From the NCBI GenBank assembly GCA_959347315.1, contig OY365810.1, positions 8,589,647 through 8,653,646 on the forward strand: a DNA stretch of 64,000 nt. The letters run 5' to 3'. The notes beneath the pieces are model-generated. The model did not search any database. It was not told the origin of the DNA and saw only the letters and a list, made by a program, of their open reading frames with translations. The position numbers and the translations under genes are program-made. Shown in pieces: positions 11,601 through 22,170 of this stretch (positions are counted from its first letter, which is position 1; each line of letters starts with the position of its first letter). The DNA is from Bimastos eiseni. Taxonomy: Eukaryota > Annelida > Clitellata > Crassiclitellata > Lumbricidae.

Positions 11601-13536
11601 TAAGTTTGAGATTACACCTGGCGGCCCATGCCTGCAATTGGACTATAAAATATTCACCAATCTATTTTCGCATACGTCAACTTGCGAAATTGATTTTTGG
11701 AGCCTATATACGAATAACAAAATTTGAATGACGAACGTATCTTAATTAGTCAAAAAACATGTACATGTAGGTTCTGTCGGAGTCAAGCATTATCGCTCTG
11801 GGATAGGTGGCGTAGCTCAACAAGGTCGTGGTGATTTGTAGTTCGAAGTCGCTGAAACGCCCCTATTTTCGTACCCGAGTACTCGCTAAGCTACTCGACC
11901 GAGTACTCGACTCCAAAACTACTCGTTAGCGGCAGCCCTACCCATCATAAAATGCAATTAGACAATACTATTAGGCATTTATAACACACACTATAACAAG
12001 ACGAGTCTTGCACGAAAGCGGGCTGCGCTGCGTTCTCAGTCATAGTTCAAGGAAAAAAGTTATGTCTTCAGTTTTTACTTGAATAGTGCAACATGTGTGG
12101 CTTGGTGGACTGTGGACTTGGTGGACTGTGTGACTTGGTGGACTGATGGACTCGGAAGAATGTATACCTATATGAGACCCCGTGATCAACCAGTTGCATC
12201 GAAACGTGCAGCCGACATCGAAAGAACACATTTCTGAATCATACTGCGAAGGTATAGGGCCTAGTGTTCGTATCTGCAAATGTTATTATTATTTATCAGG
12301 TTCTTTAACAAACGATGAGATAAAACATTGGGTAGTGGACGTCTATCCTCAATTTGTTTCCGATGTCGATCCGAATCGACTAAGTGATTACTTGGTGCAA
12401 GGAAATGTGATCACTGTCGACCAATGGGAGAGGATACGCATTGAGAATCCAGTGAAATCGGACAGATGTCGAGTCCTTCTTGGTCACCTATTCTCCATTC
12501 AAAACCCCAGAACGTTTCTTGTTGTACGAGAAGCATTGAGAAAGGAACATCACTACCTATGCGAATCCATTGACAATCAAGAACCAGGATGTGTAATCAG
12601 TGTACAAGAGGGAAAACAAGCCGTTTTACAAGGTTATTTTTGGCATTTTTATATTTGACAACTCCTCAAATATCTTTCTTATATATATTTTAATATTCTA
12701 GACCCACAAATGAAATAACACATTTTGCAAGAATGTTTGGATTGACGACATATGAACTCAAATTGAATGGACTGTTGACGCTCACGTGTAATGGCCATAA
12801 CTTAGCCAAACATATTGTTTTATATCGGGTTTTATTGACCTGATTGCTCTGGCCGATAGAGGCAACACTCGAGAAGACACCCTATTAAAGGCTGACGTTA
12901 TCCAAGGTTATTTTAATGATAAGAAAGTCACATTAACGATTGAATGAAAGTAGATCAATCATTTGCATGAGCAATAGTCAGTATTTCAAGATTCATACAT
13001 TCTTGATTGATCACTTTTATTAAGTTGCTATACGAAATTAAAACAAGTTGAACAAGATTAGCTTATATTAGAAGATATTACTGTTGTTTTAGATAATTAT
13101 AATTTCCCTGGTTTACAGGTCACAACCACTGGATTACACTAAATTCAATATACAAATAATCGATTTTTTTTCGCGTGAAAGCTATTTCATAACATTATTT
13201 ATTTGGGTCTTTAACGGGTACAACATACTGTGCAATAGTTTCAAAAATAAAATGTACATATTTTCTCAAGGAATTCAGAAACTAAGTGATTGCGTTTGAT
13301 ACAACCGCATATCACCATTTCAAGGCATGCTAATTACGTTTTGTCTCAAGAAACGAGGAGAATGGAGCAACCTGATGACCAGCAGACAGCATCGGAAAAA
13401 GGTGAAAAGCTTTTTCTGAAAATGCGACAGGACCCTGATGAAGAAAGGAGAGAATGGAAAGAAGAGATGCGTCGTCTACAAACTTCGCTAGAGGCTACGA
13501 CAGCAGCTTTGCTGAAAATTCAAATTGAATTTAATG
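8666..13536 (+). CDS. Gene 1: CARD and coiled-coil protein (five exons, 3' end not found)
   Basis: The proposed coding exons are 8666-8720, 9390-9476, 10703-10807, 12300-12632 and 13351-13536. Every internal border is phase 1 with an AG acceptor and GT donor, and the joined frame stays open. Translation starts at ATG 8666, directly after an acceptor. Residues 1-83 or so are low-complexity and charged (K, Q, E, S), and a death-fold CARD covers roughly residues 84-175. The last exon is Glu/Arg/Lys-rich with heptad-like Leu spacing (EEMRRLQTSLEATTAALLK), as in a coiled coil. CARDs bind other CARDs to build signalling platforms in immunity and cell death, so a cytoplasmic adaptor is the likely role. 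No stop-bearing last exon was recognised before the next gene. The introns hold a Helitron-like end, a SINE and a reverse-transcriptase remnant. The exon chain is inferred from sequence only. Confidence 0.68.
9634..9673 (+). mobile_element. Helitron-like 3' terminus
   Basis: A short hairpin (AACCCG ... CGGGTT, 9644-9649 with 9658-9663) is followed after a few bases by CTAG at 9670-9673 and then T. A 3' hairpin just before CTRR, inserted ahead of T, is the hallmark of Helitron ends. The 5' end was not identified. The site is in the second coding intron of gene 1. Confidence 0.5.
9881..10095 (+). mobile_element. tRNA-derived SINE, copy 1
   Basis: The head looks like a tRNA gene: GTGGCTGATTGGTTAGAGCGG acts as an A box and GAGTTCGACCCTCG as a B box, the internal promoter of RNA polymerase III. 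A tRNA-unrelated body follows (CCGAGGCGTCAGTCACTGTG, GCCGTCGAGGCGCGTGCAC). The copy at 23125-23341 matches over the full length with scattered substitutions. The left border forms a perfect 12-base stem at 9861-9872 and 9878-9889. Confidence 0.8.
11110..11640 (-). mobile_element. Non-LTR reverse transcriptase C-terminal remnant
   Basis: The minus strand at 11127-11576 stays open for 149 residues. It shows the pattern of the region after the polymerase palm in CR1/RTE-like elements: EMNILGVVLPCRLRSDVHI, ALRVLRAHELHG, RATTLARLLHAFPAWYGF, then LNAVVRKLVRHGMLP and ADLSLFKSILSNPDQIL. The catalytic palm is absent, so it is 5'-truncated. It lies in the intron just before CARD exon A. Confidence 0.75.
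11868..11942. mobile_element. Short hAT-like terminal fragment
   Basis: Palindromic ACTCGAGTACTCG-like words (ACCCGAGTACTCG, ACCGAGTACTCGA, ACTACTCGTTAG) lead to CGGCAGCCCTA. Read in reverse, this begins TAGGGCTGCC, a common type of hAT terminus. The opposite end was not found. Confidence 0.35.
12090..12160. repeat. Short tandem CTTGGTGGACTGTG repeat
   Basis: Four irregular copies of (G)ACTTGGTGGACTG lie in a row shortly before CARD exon A, within the intron. Confidence 0.6.
12300..12632 (+). CDS. CARD exon A (within gene 1)
   Basis: This 333-base phase 1-1 exon starts after TTTATCAG and ends before GTTATT. It encodes about 111 residues with the helical pattern of a caspase-recruitment domain: SLTNDEIKHWVVDVYPQFV, then LSDYLVQGNVITVDQWERI, then RCRVLLGHLF, then FLVVREALRKEHHYLCESI. 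The paralogous exon at 41643-41975 has exactly the same length, phase and helix pattern (SLTNDEVKH..., LFDWLVQEHVIS..., LLDHLFSIKHPRAFLVVRQAL). The family call rests on the pattern, because CARDs vary greatly in sequence. Confidence 0.8.
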
Positions 13537-14165
13537 GTAAGAAACGCTCAGTTCCATAAAACTCTCTCTATCTACACATACATGTATGTAAAGGGGTCAA
13601 AACCCATCACTTGTCGATGTTGGCTTTTTTTTATTAATTCATATTCTACAATGCATCTGCTTCAAAATACTTTTTACAGAATCGAAATAGCTTTTACTTA
13701 ATTTAAGTAATACTGGTTTGACTCTTTCATTAGCATAATCTTAACAACTGAGAAAATCGAAGACAAAGTTTCAGAATATTCGTGTCATCAAGTATCCTAG
13801 GAAATATTACTCTTTTTTCTCTGCAATACTGCTGGACAATAAAGGGCTTTATATGAAATAAAGCACACGGCATCAAGATCTGTTTGTTACTGTGCAAATT
13901 ATGGCAGGTCGGCGTGTGAAATCTAGTCCGTTTACCTCGGATAATACGCATATTTTAGCAATGCAAATCTTGATACCACATGTTCAACTAAATATTTGAA
14001 TTCAACATTTCTTACTTCAGATATTGAGAGAAGACATATTAATTTGAAGCAATATACCATAAAACGATTATCTGTATTTTAACTCCTCTGACCTATTTCA
14101 GCCTTTGTCTCAATACCTAGAAGCCGACAAACGGCGGTTTTTGACCTCTAGCCTCACATATATAT
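13537..14165. other. Intron or intergenic after gene 1
   Basis: No further exon of gene 1 could be recognised with confidence. Confidence 0.4.
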
Positions 14166-14169
14166 TATA

Positions 14170-14890
14170 TATATATATTCTTTTGTATCATATCCTCCCA
14201 TCTTTTCTTCTGCCTCGTCCGATGAAATCCGCTTTCATTTTTTAACGCAGCTAACTCTTCTCATTACATGACCGTACCATCTCATTCTGGCTTCTCGTAT
14301 TTTTCCGTAATACATGCCACGCCCAGCGTCTGCTCAATAGATCATCCTCGGTCTTATCATTGTTTTGTAAGCATTTGACTTGAGATGAATCGGCATCTTG
14401 GTGTCGTACAACACACCTGTCAAATCCTTCCATTTTTGTCACGCTGTCGTCATCCTGTTGTTGACATCATTCTCATAGCCACCCTTAGCACTCATTACCG
14501 ATTCAAGGTATATAAAATTTTCAGTTTGTTTCAGCACATTTCCAGCCCTGTATTGCTTTGTCCGATTTGGAAAAGACCATGGTTTCTGTTTTAGTTAGGT
14601 TTGTCTTAAGTCCCATGCTTTGCAATGCTCCCTGCCAATCGATAAAACGTGTATCCTCCGCATCTGCCACTCTAAGATCATCCGCATGCAGCATTTTTAT
14701 CCAACGCTACCTCTCTTCTTACATTTTCCGATATGGCATCCATTACAATGATAAATAGCAGACGACTAAGGCAGGACCCACTCTAATCTCGAATTTTCGT
14801 GTGTTGCCCATAGTGCTCCTCACCGAGGTCGTTGCATCTTCATACATTGCCTTCACCAATCGCACAATTATTTCAGAAACTCCCTTTTAT
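14170..14890 (-). mobile_element. RTE-like remnant, copy 2
   Basis: The sequence parallels the remnant at 5850-7370 in the same orientation. It shares TTACATGACCGTACCATCTCATTCTGG, GACTTGAGATGAATC, TTTTCAGTTTGTTTCAGCACATTTCCA, AATGATAAATAGCAGACGACTA and CACCGAGGTCGTT-type blocks. It is shorter, has lost several segments, and has no long open frame. Confidence 0.78.
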
Positions 14891-16390
14891 CTTCAACCTC
14901 CAATACACAAACTCTTGGAAGTATTAATCGATAATTATTATAATTATTACTTTAAACCGAGTGCACAGAACATCCCCAAATTCATCATTAGCTCTGGAAG
15001 TTGAAGATAAAGATAATAATTATTATCTGGATAAAAATTTCCCGAGCCTCTCGGTGCTGCGGTGTAGCGATTAATATAACGATATCTGTTGCCCTCAATT
15101 TGTGGATCAACATTTATGAATATTCCCCCAAAACTTCAGGGCAATTCAACTATGAGGTCCCTACTAAGTCACTCGGGTTGAAATATAAGGAGCCTAGGTT
15201 TCATTGTGTCCGCAACTGGTTGAACTCTGGCAGGAGATGGGCGACGCTAAAGACCTTTGTTATCACACAGTGGCTTAAACTGCAGCTACCTCGTGCACAA
15301 CTGCTTTCTCTCCCATTTTGTGACCTTTCGAATTTCGACTAGGCTATAAATGTAAGATAGTGTTCTTCCATTGCTTCCAGTAGACAGCTAGGCACAGGCT
15401 AGTGTTAGTATTATCTCAACTCCGAATTCTCCCCTCCTTGAATTCCCCCAACTCCGAATTCTTCCATCCGTGAATTCTTCCAGCTGCGAATTGTTCTTTC
15501 CTCCCACTGTTCGTCCTTACGAATCCCCCCTCTTCACTGTGATCGCTCGTCCCTGCCTGTACCTGATCGGTCAGGCGACTTGGTGTTCGCCGTCTCTTCC
15601 TGCTCGCGTCCGTTGATCTTCTGGTCGTGCGTTTCCCGTCTGACTGCTGCAACGGTACGGTTTGGTTTAATCACCTCCTTTCCACGTCGGTTTGGTGAAT
15701 TTTCTCAACCATAAGTCCATAAGATAAAATACTTCAGTCAATGCTGACTCATGCCAAATCAAGCTATATATTATAAACCTGTCCTAATGGGTATCTATTT
15801 TTTCCATTGAAGATTACAAGAAGAAGGAGTTTTGTCTCACGGCTTTGATAAAAAAATATTGTCTCTGCGGATCGTAAGTTTGGATCAATTTTCTTACGCT
15901 TGTACCTAGTAGCGAGATGTAGGAAATCGAAAATGGCGCTACTGTGTTTAATTTCGTAACCATTTATTTAAATGTTGATTTGACTGCTTGATTGCTTTAA
16001 TATAAGGGCAATGGCACAGCTATTAGAACGACACGACTTGTCATAATAAACTACCCAGAGGGGCAAATGCGAAAGACTGAAATGGTTCAGCGATCGGAGT
16101 CACTGTGACCGAGAGATTGGCTGGTTGACAGGTATATGTGAGAGAGGAGAGGAGAGTGCAGGGGAGTGTGTGGGACACATGTAGAAGGCATTAGTTAGCC
16201 GAGTCTAGGACATTGCCCCGGACATTTCCACCCTCATATTTCCTCAGGACATTTCCCTCCGCGATTGATCACTTGCCCAGCATTATAATTAGCGGTTTTA
16301 TTATTTATTTTAAATTTCAAACTACATGTATCTCTGATATGTGTGTATAACGAACCTTGGAAAACCGCTGATTATGGATTGGCAAAGTAT
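14891..16390. other. Mostly unassigned; small EcoRI-word repeat
   Basis: At 15415-15490 the words (C)AACTCCGAATTCTTCC and CCTTGAATTCCCCC recur three or four times. At 15813-15873 a short open segment lies between AG and GTAAGT borders, but its phases (1 to 2) do not fit gene 1, so it is not called as an exon. Confidence 0.35.
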
Positions 16391-16394
16391 ATTC

Positions 16395-16545
16395 CTGCAT
16401 ACATTTTCTTACAAATATCATGCTCTCTCGATTTGAAACAGAAGCTGGCTTGATGAAAAGTATTTTTGCTCAAACCGAAGCTGAATTAATGAAAATGCTC
16501 TTGTTGCATACCAGGCGGCTGCATTGATAAAAAATGATTTGTTTA
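16395..16545. repeat. Dispersed minisatellite, block 2
   Basis: Units GAAGCTGGCTTGATGAAAA, GCTCAAACCGAAGCTGAATTAATGAAAA and GGCGGCTGCATTGATAAAA match the block at 5620-5815, including the leader with CATGCTCTCTCGATTTGAAA. Confidence 0.7.
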
Positions 16546-18116
16546 AGATATTTACGCCAATACGTCGGGTACGGGTAACCCGCGGGTATGGTATACCCGC
16601 AGGCCTCTAGTCAGCGCATCAAAAGTTCTTACTAGCTATGGCTATATAATTATATCTGCACACATAAATACTACGCTGATCAGCGCACCGACAATAAAAA
16701 TGGCTTCACAACGAGCTTCTACGCGATTATGCAATATTTACAGTACATAAAGTTATTTTCTTCGTGGATCCTACAGGGCTGTGGCAGGCAGAACTGTTTA
16801 GGACACAACGGCGTTCCATATTTTTACTCTAATAAATAGCCTTGAGACCACTCGCTGTGTTAACTTCTAGGTTTTTTATACCTTGTTGTGTTGTTGTTGC
16901 TGTTGTTGTTATGTTGCTATGCCTGTATCGATGTCTTTGTTTTCTTGTCACTACCACTGCATTTACGTCTCATTTTGAACTTCCTGTCTGTATCATCGTG
17001 CACCAATGCTTGTTTAATTAAAACTTATCGCGTAATGTCTCACTGAACCAACGTTTGATTTAAAATCAATTGCTTTCTGAATAATCCTAAATGAATGATC
17101 AGGAGATAAATTTCTTTTTATGGCAAAATACTATAACATTCTTAAACAAATCGATATAATTTTCAAGGGTTTGTGGTCTGTTTCTTTATTTTTCAGTATG
17201 TCTTCCGTGGTCGCCACACCTTGCAACTCTCCCTTCGCTTCTCTCAATTCCAGTTTGCGTGTGAACTGAGACGAAGAGAAATAATCAATCGCACGATTGG
17301 CGATCTTATATAAAGGATTATATGTTATAGGTTAGTGAGTTTTAAGTAAACGTAAACAAAATTGGGAATTCATAAAAAATAAAAATTGTTCATTTGCCGA
17401 AACATATTCTTAAACGACGTATAACAGTAACCTTGGGGATATTTTGCCACCTAAGGACCCGCAAGTGATAGGTTCCTACGCACGTCAACTTTGCGTCGGT
17501 GATTGGGTATTCCGGTACGAAACAGTTGAATAAACTATTCCTTACAATGTAGGGCAATTGAACGAGCTTCATATTCAAAGTCGTTTGAATTTAATTGTCA
17601 AACATTAATCTGTAGCACGAAACATAAAGAAAAATTCTCAGCTTATGATAGGTTAGTCGGCGCTTTGGAAATCCAACCACATCATAAAGAGCATCTTGTT
17701 CTCACGTCGTTAGTTAAGATATAATGCTAATCAATCAAGTCGTAACTAAATTAAGCGTATGATTAACTAAAATTGTTCATCATATATGGAAATATGTTAA
17801 TCGCCTGTCTGTCTTTAATGTCTAATTAGTATAGGCCTAACCCTAGATATCGGGATCTAGATCCCTTCAGAACCCCCAATAATTAATAATGTCACCGAAA
17901 CCTTGAACGAGTTGTGTTACTGCTGTTAATCTGGTTGGTTCCAAAAAGATATATTGATTGATTGTTTGACCATCACCTGACCTTGCAGCGCGAGGTCACT
18001 TGGCTGGTGTTTGACTAAGTTTAGAGTTCGAAAGATGCGTTAGATTGGTTATCTGTGTGTATGTTTAGAGCTGTTGGGTGGAGGAGTACAAATTTATACG
18101 CATAAATGAACAAGCA
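16546..18116. other. Intergenic, AT-rich
   Basis: A palindromic GGGTACGGGTAACCCGCGGGTATGGTATACCCGC patch lies at about 16567-16600, similar in style to the GGGTACCCG words near 1500 and 2140. Nothing else was recognised. Confidence 0.35.
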
Positions 18117-18124
18117 TTGGTCAC

Positions 18125-19716
18125 CAGTGGCGTAACGATGGGCAGAGGAGAAGAGTAGCTTTCAGTTCTATTGCCTCGATGACCCTTGCTAATAAACAAC
18201 CATTATGATTTAATTTACAAATTGCCATTTGTGAAATTTAAACTAAATTAAACAATATGAAATGTATCATGATTATTGAATTCTACTTCTATACTATATT
18301 CAATTAAAAATTAGCACAATGTTTTAGATAAATAAATCGTAAGGTGCCGTCAGAGTCGTAAGCATATTCTGAAAGGCATTGTCTCTTTAACTTCTCTGTG
18401 TACGCACAAGAATATTACACGTCATTAAAAACGCTGGAAATTCCCGCGGTTCTAATGATTGTCGACCAAGGAGAAATGTTTTCAGTGTGTCATGTAAACA
18501 TATTCCTAATGATGTATTTATGGTTTATTATAGATATATTATTATTATTATTATTATTATACAATAAAATGTGTAAAAAATACGAATTATTCTGAATGCA
18601 ATCTTTCTCTGTAGACCTACTATCACACGTGGTGTCTGTAACAGTCTGCTTGCCTGTTTCTATGTTTATATAAAACAACATAACTATTTTAAACTTCAAG
18701 CATAGCATATCTAAAAATATTTTACTTAATGATATAATGAGGTGCATCTTGCAGGCTCTTTCCAGTTCCAATCATGAATTCGTATTCAGTTAACAGTGAT
18801 GTAGTACTAGAATATGGTCTGGAAAACTGCTGCTTATCGTTTGTTTGATAACCGAAATTAGAACCCGCTTTGCTCGTTTGCAAGATTTGGACTCACGGTA
18901 GGATTTCTTTTAGATATACAAAATCGTGTGTCAGAAAGTTCTACGGAACTGCTGGACACGAAATGTAGGCCTATGGATCTGTCAAATTATTATGATGGTG
19001 ACATTGATGGAAATGATCAGTTCCGAGAATTTCATGACTGCAAGATGCTGTTAAATAACAAAAACCAAAGCGACGTAGTTAGTCCCAAAGTTCCAATAGA
19101 CCTACTGAAATTTTTTATATCATATGGCGAAGATGTGCTTCCTAATTTGCGGATTGCTTCAGCTTTACAACTGATTCTAACCACTGCAGTTTCAATTGCT
19201 AGGCCTACTTGCGAAAGATCTTTGAGCATAATAAAGTTAATGCTGACCTATTCGCGAAGCATAATGAGACAAAACCGATTAAGCAATTTGGCGCTTCTGA
19301 GCATTGAAAAAGAGATTTTCGATCAAATTTATTTTGACAAAATAATAGATGCGCTTGCATCTGCAAAAGCTAGGAGAATCCGCTTGTAGCCAGTGGCCTT
19401 TAACTCTATGCAGATGCATGTTACAATATGACATTTTAAAACTAGTACAAGCTACTGCTGACTGCTTTGTTCAAAATGTTCTTGAAATTTGTGATTTTGT
19501 ATAAAAATAGTTTACAAATTATGTTTCATTACTTATTGCAGAGCCAGAAACCACTCCCACTGAATAAAATCTAAAAGCCTTTGCATAATATAGATTGTAT
19601 AAATTATTAGGGGCCTACACAGTGCTATGAATGATCACAAATATGCTAGTAAATTAAAAGGGGGCGCAGACATTAAATCTTGCCCTTGGGCGCTGAAGGC
19701 CCTTGTTACGCCACTG
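18125..19716 (+). mobile_element. hAT element with 8-bp target-site duplication
   Basis: The ends are inverted: CAGTGGCGTAACGATGGG on the left and, in reverse complement, CAGTGGCGTAACAAGGG on the right. The flanking 8 bases are TTGGTCAC (18117-18124) and TTGGTAAC (19717-19724), one mismatch, which is the duplication size of hAT insertions. Only the C-terminal part of a transposase remains inside, so the element is internally deleted and cannot move by itself. Confidence 0.82.
18928..19389 (+). pseudogene. hAT transposase C-terminal fragment
   Basis: The 153-residue open frame ends in the hAT dimerisation region: ILTTAVSIARPTCERSLSI, then KLMLTYSRSIMRQNRLSNL and ALLSIEKEI. The catalytic Asp residues and BED-type zinc finger that precede it in full transposases are missing. 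The frame begins behind TTTCTTTTAG, so it may have been an exon of a longer transposase gene. It resembles ZMYM1-type hAT proteins. Confidence 0.8.
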
Positions 19717-19724
19717 TTGGTAAC

Positions 19725-21370
19725 CTGACCTTTTATGATCAACCTTTGCTTTCTAACGAACTGGCAGTTTTAGCATTGAGATTATTTTTTGTTCTGTGGA
19801 TAGATTACAGAATTTTCATAAAATCGAGATTGGTCGTTCTACGCTGCGTTTCACAGTCATCAACAGCAAACTTTCTATGACAATCGATTTACCTTGAATG
19901 TAAAGTTCAAATTTACTGCGGCAGACGAATTTACGCGTGATTTTATATTAGTGGTCACTGACTGCAGTTAGCGCAGAGGGGAACGCACGTGTCTTCTGAT
20001 TAATAAATTTTATCACAGAAAACCCCAGAGTTGACACTGACACACTAGTTTCTTATACTATCGACTAAAATATTAATGGTCACTTGTAAGTACATCCCAT
20101 CGCGTGGTCTGTGAAATATGTGTATTGTGTAACACACCATGTCAAACATGGACCTTTCGATTTTTTTGTCAAAAGCCTTAGGCGGGACATCGAGGTCACC
20201 ATTCTAAGACCCATGGTTGCTGAGGAATAAATGGTACTTCAAACGCCACACATATTGCGAGATATGTCAAATTATATTCCCAGTATTTGACATTTTTAGT
20301 CTAGAAAATCATAACTTGGTCGGGCAGAGGCGGTGATCTCGTTTGACAGATGGGGTGACACCCAATGAGAAAGAGAGAGAGAGAGAATGACAGAGACAGA
20401 GAGAGAGTCGTTGAGCAACCGTTCTCGAGACTATTATATTTTCATAGAGTAAATATGCTTGCTTATGCCAATACATTGCACGCTTTTATTTAAGTCTACT
20501 TATTGTGTTCTGGTGTTACATTGCAATATATTGTATGCTTTAAGTAGTTTGTCTCGCATTTCAACGTTACTTTTGTTTCTCTGATTAGCAATATACACAA
20601 CAATAGTAAATAAATAGCAGTAGACCTATGTCATTATCCTATTACTAGCCTATACCTATAGATTAGAAAACAATATATTGCTTCACAAACGTACTGAAAG
20701 CACAAGCTTGAAGTGAGCACATCTCTCGATTTAGTTCCAGTTAAGTGTTCTAATTGCAACTCCCTCCCATGTGCTTTTGCTCATGCCCTAGTTCATCGGT
20801 TACTTCAGATACCTTCTCATGAGACGTTCGACGTGCAAAGTTAAAAACGCTTCTTTGCCTTTGACTTTGTATAAAAAAGCCTTGAACGGATATTATTGAA
20901 TCGCATAAAATCCCAACTATTATAATAGTTTCTTGTTTAGTTTGTGCTGATAATTGAGATTTTATGTGTCAAATAGAGCGCTTGTTTTCAATGTTTGAAT
21001 CTAAATCATTGAGACTTTACAATATGTTGCGTCACTTTGTATACTAGATATAATTTAAATCATAATCAAAAGGTGCTGTCAAATTTTCACGGGCAAGGGT
21101 CGCAGTAGAGGTGATTGCAGTGAACCAGTGGACATAATTGAGGTCGACAGTTTGATTGCGGTAAACGTTATCACTAAGTATAACAATTCATAGGTGATGC
21201 TATTTATATTATCTTTAATGCATAAACTAATAGGGTCAATAGATACGTTTAGAATGTATACTCTTGATTGGTCAATAAAACGACATAGTATTCACTATTC
21301 TGATAGCAACATTTCCTGGAAGTTTCTGCCTACAGTTTTCCATTTTTAAATTATAGACGATCCAATCAAT
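19725..21370. other. Intergenic, nothing coding
   Basis: A GA-rich microsatellite lies at about 20370-20410. No gene was recognised up to the mitochondrial insertion. Confidence 0.5.
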
Positions 21371-21373
21371 CAC

Positions 21374-21428
21374 TAGTTAAATTCATAACAATGCCTTGTC
21401 AAGACATAATTACCAAAGGTGTATCTCC
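21374..21428 (+). tRNA. tRNA-Asp(GUC) remnant, mitochondrial origin
   Basis: A D-arm GTT...AAC, an anticodon stem and loop with TTGTCAA (GTC anticodon) and a T-arm ACC-AAA-GGT precede the 3' acceptor half. The 5' acceptor half does not pair, so the insertion break lies here. It is presumably not functional in the nucleus. Confidence 0.65.
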
Positions 21429-21588
21429 ATGTTACATTTTTCACCAATAGGATGAATTACATCCATTATCATATTTTGACTATCTGTATTCTTACTCAAC
21501 TCTGCCTTCTGATGATCCGAACCTCATTTATTTACTTCTAGAACAAAATATATTGCCCTATCTATAGAAAATTCTTGAAGATGATTAT
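21429..21588 (+). pseudogene. atp8 copy of mitochondrial origin
   Basis: Under the invertebrate mitochondrial code the frame starts at ATG 21429 and runs 53 codons to the edge of tRNA-Tyr, with no complete stop codon but a trailing T, as is common in mitochondria. The N-terminus has the usual hydrophobic pattern (FSPMGWITSI...FW) and the C-terminal side is Trp-rich (FWWSEPH, NSWSW). ATP synthase subunit 8 is a small membrane protein. In nuclear code the TGA codons break the frame, so this copy is dead. Confidence 0.8.
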
Positions 21589-21650
21589 TACAAGATGGTC
21601 GAGATAAGATATTGAACTGTAAATTTAAAAGCGGGTTATACCCTCTTGTA
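21589..21650 (+). tRNA. tRNA-Tyr(GUA), mitochondrial origin
   Basis: The whole cloverleaf can be drawn: a perfect 7-base acceptor stem TACAAGA/TCTTGTA, a D-arm GTC...GAT, an anticodon stem TTGAA/TTTAA around loop CTGTAAA with anticodon GTA at 21619-21621, and a T-arm GGG-TTATA-CCC. The good preservation suggests a fairly recent transfer. Confidence 0.85.
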
Positions 21651-21715
21651 TGCTTTAAGTATACTAAGTACATTTACCATCTAAGTAAACATATTATTTA
21701 AATAAAAAGACATAA
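21651..21715 (+). tRNA. tRNA-Gly remnant, mitochondrial origin
   Basis: A D-arm region and an anticodon stem TTTAC/GTAAA are visible. The loop reads CATCTAA, giving TCT where the glycine tRNA would have TCC, and the acceptor stem pairs poorly. Its place between tRNA-Tyr and cox3 supports a decayed tRNA-Gly. Confidence 0.55.
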
Positions 21716-22170
21716 ATGATTCGTCAACCATTTCACCTTGTTGAATACAGACCATGACCTTTAACTTCCTCTATAGGAGCCTTTGCCCTGACAATCGGCT
21801 TTGCCAGTTGATTTCACAACCATGGAACCACTTGTCGTATTATTGCCTCAATTCTTATTATTATCGCCATGATCCAATGATGACGAGACGTAATCCGTGA
21901 AGGTACTTTCCTAAGACATCATACTAGACACGTAACTACAGGATTTCGCTGAGGGATGATTCTATTTATTACTTCCGAAGTAATATTCTTCCTAGCTTTC
22001 TTCTGAATATTTTTCCATAGAAGTTTATCCTCCACACCCGAAATCGGCTGCTGTTGACCATCCGGAATCCACCCTCTAAATCCATTTGGAGTTCCCCTAC
22101 TTAATACAGCTGTCCTCCTAGGATCTGGTGCAATAGCAACCTGAGCCCATCACTGACTAATAGAAGGTAG
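21716..22170 (+). pseudogene. cox3: cox3 5' part of mitochondrial origin
   Basis: From ATG 21716 about 150 codons read through under the invertebrate mitochondrial code. Recognisable blocks are QPFHLVEYSPWPLT, GFASWFHNHGTT, MIQWWRDVIREGTF, GMILFITSEV, FFLAFFW, STPEIGCCWP and VPLLNTAVLLGSG, ending near the TWAHH block. Cytochrome c oxidase subunit III is normally about 260 residues, so about 40% is missing at the 3' end. One codon appears lost in the usual CWPPTGI block (reads CWPSGI). The numerous TGA codons stop it in nuclear code. Confidence 0.92.

Larger units (their letters stand above)
21372..22170 (+). other. Nuclear copy of mitochondrial DNA (numt), annelid-type gene order
   Basis: About 800 bases are collinear with a mitochondrial genome: the 3' part of tRNA-Asp, atp8, tRNA-Tyr, tRNA-Gly and the first half or more of cox3. 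Flanking DNA on both sides is of nuclear type. The protein frames are intact only under the invertebrate mitochondrial code, with many internal TGA codons at Trp positions and AGA at Ser positions. The left break cuts the acceptor stem of tRNA-Asp and the right break cuts cox3. This gene order matches what I know of clitellate and related annelids. Confidence 0.9.

Noticed and set aside
15813..15873. Sixth exon of gene 1
   Set aside because: Borders look like splice sites, but the 61-base length gives a phase change unlike all other exons and the peptide has no match to the family.
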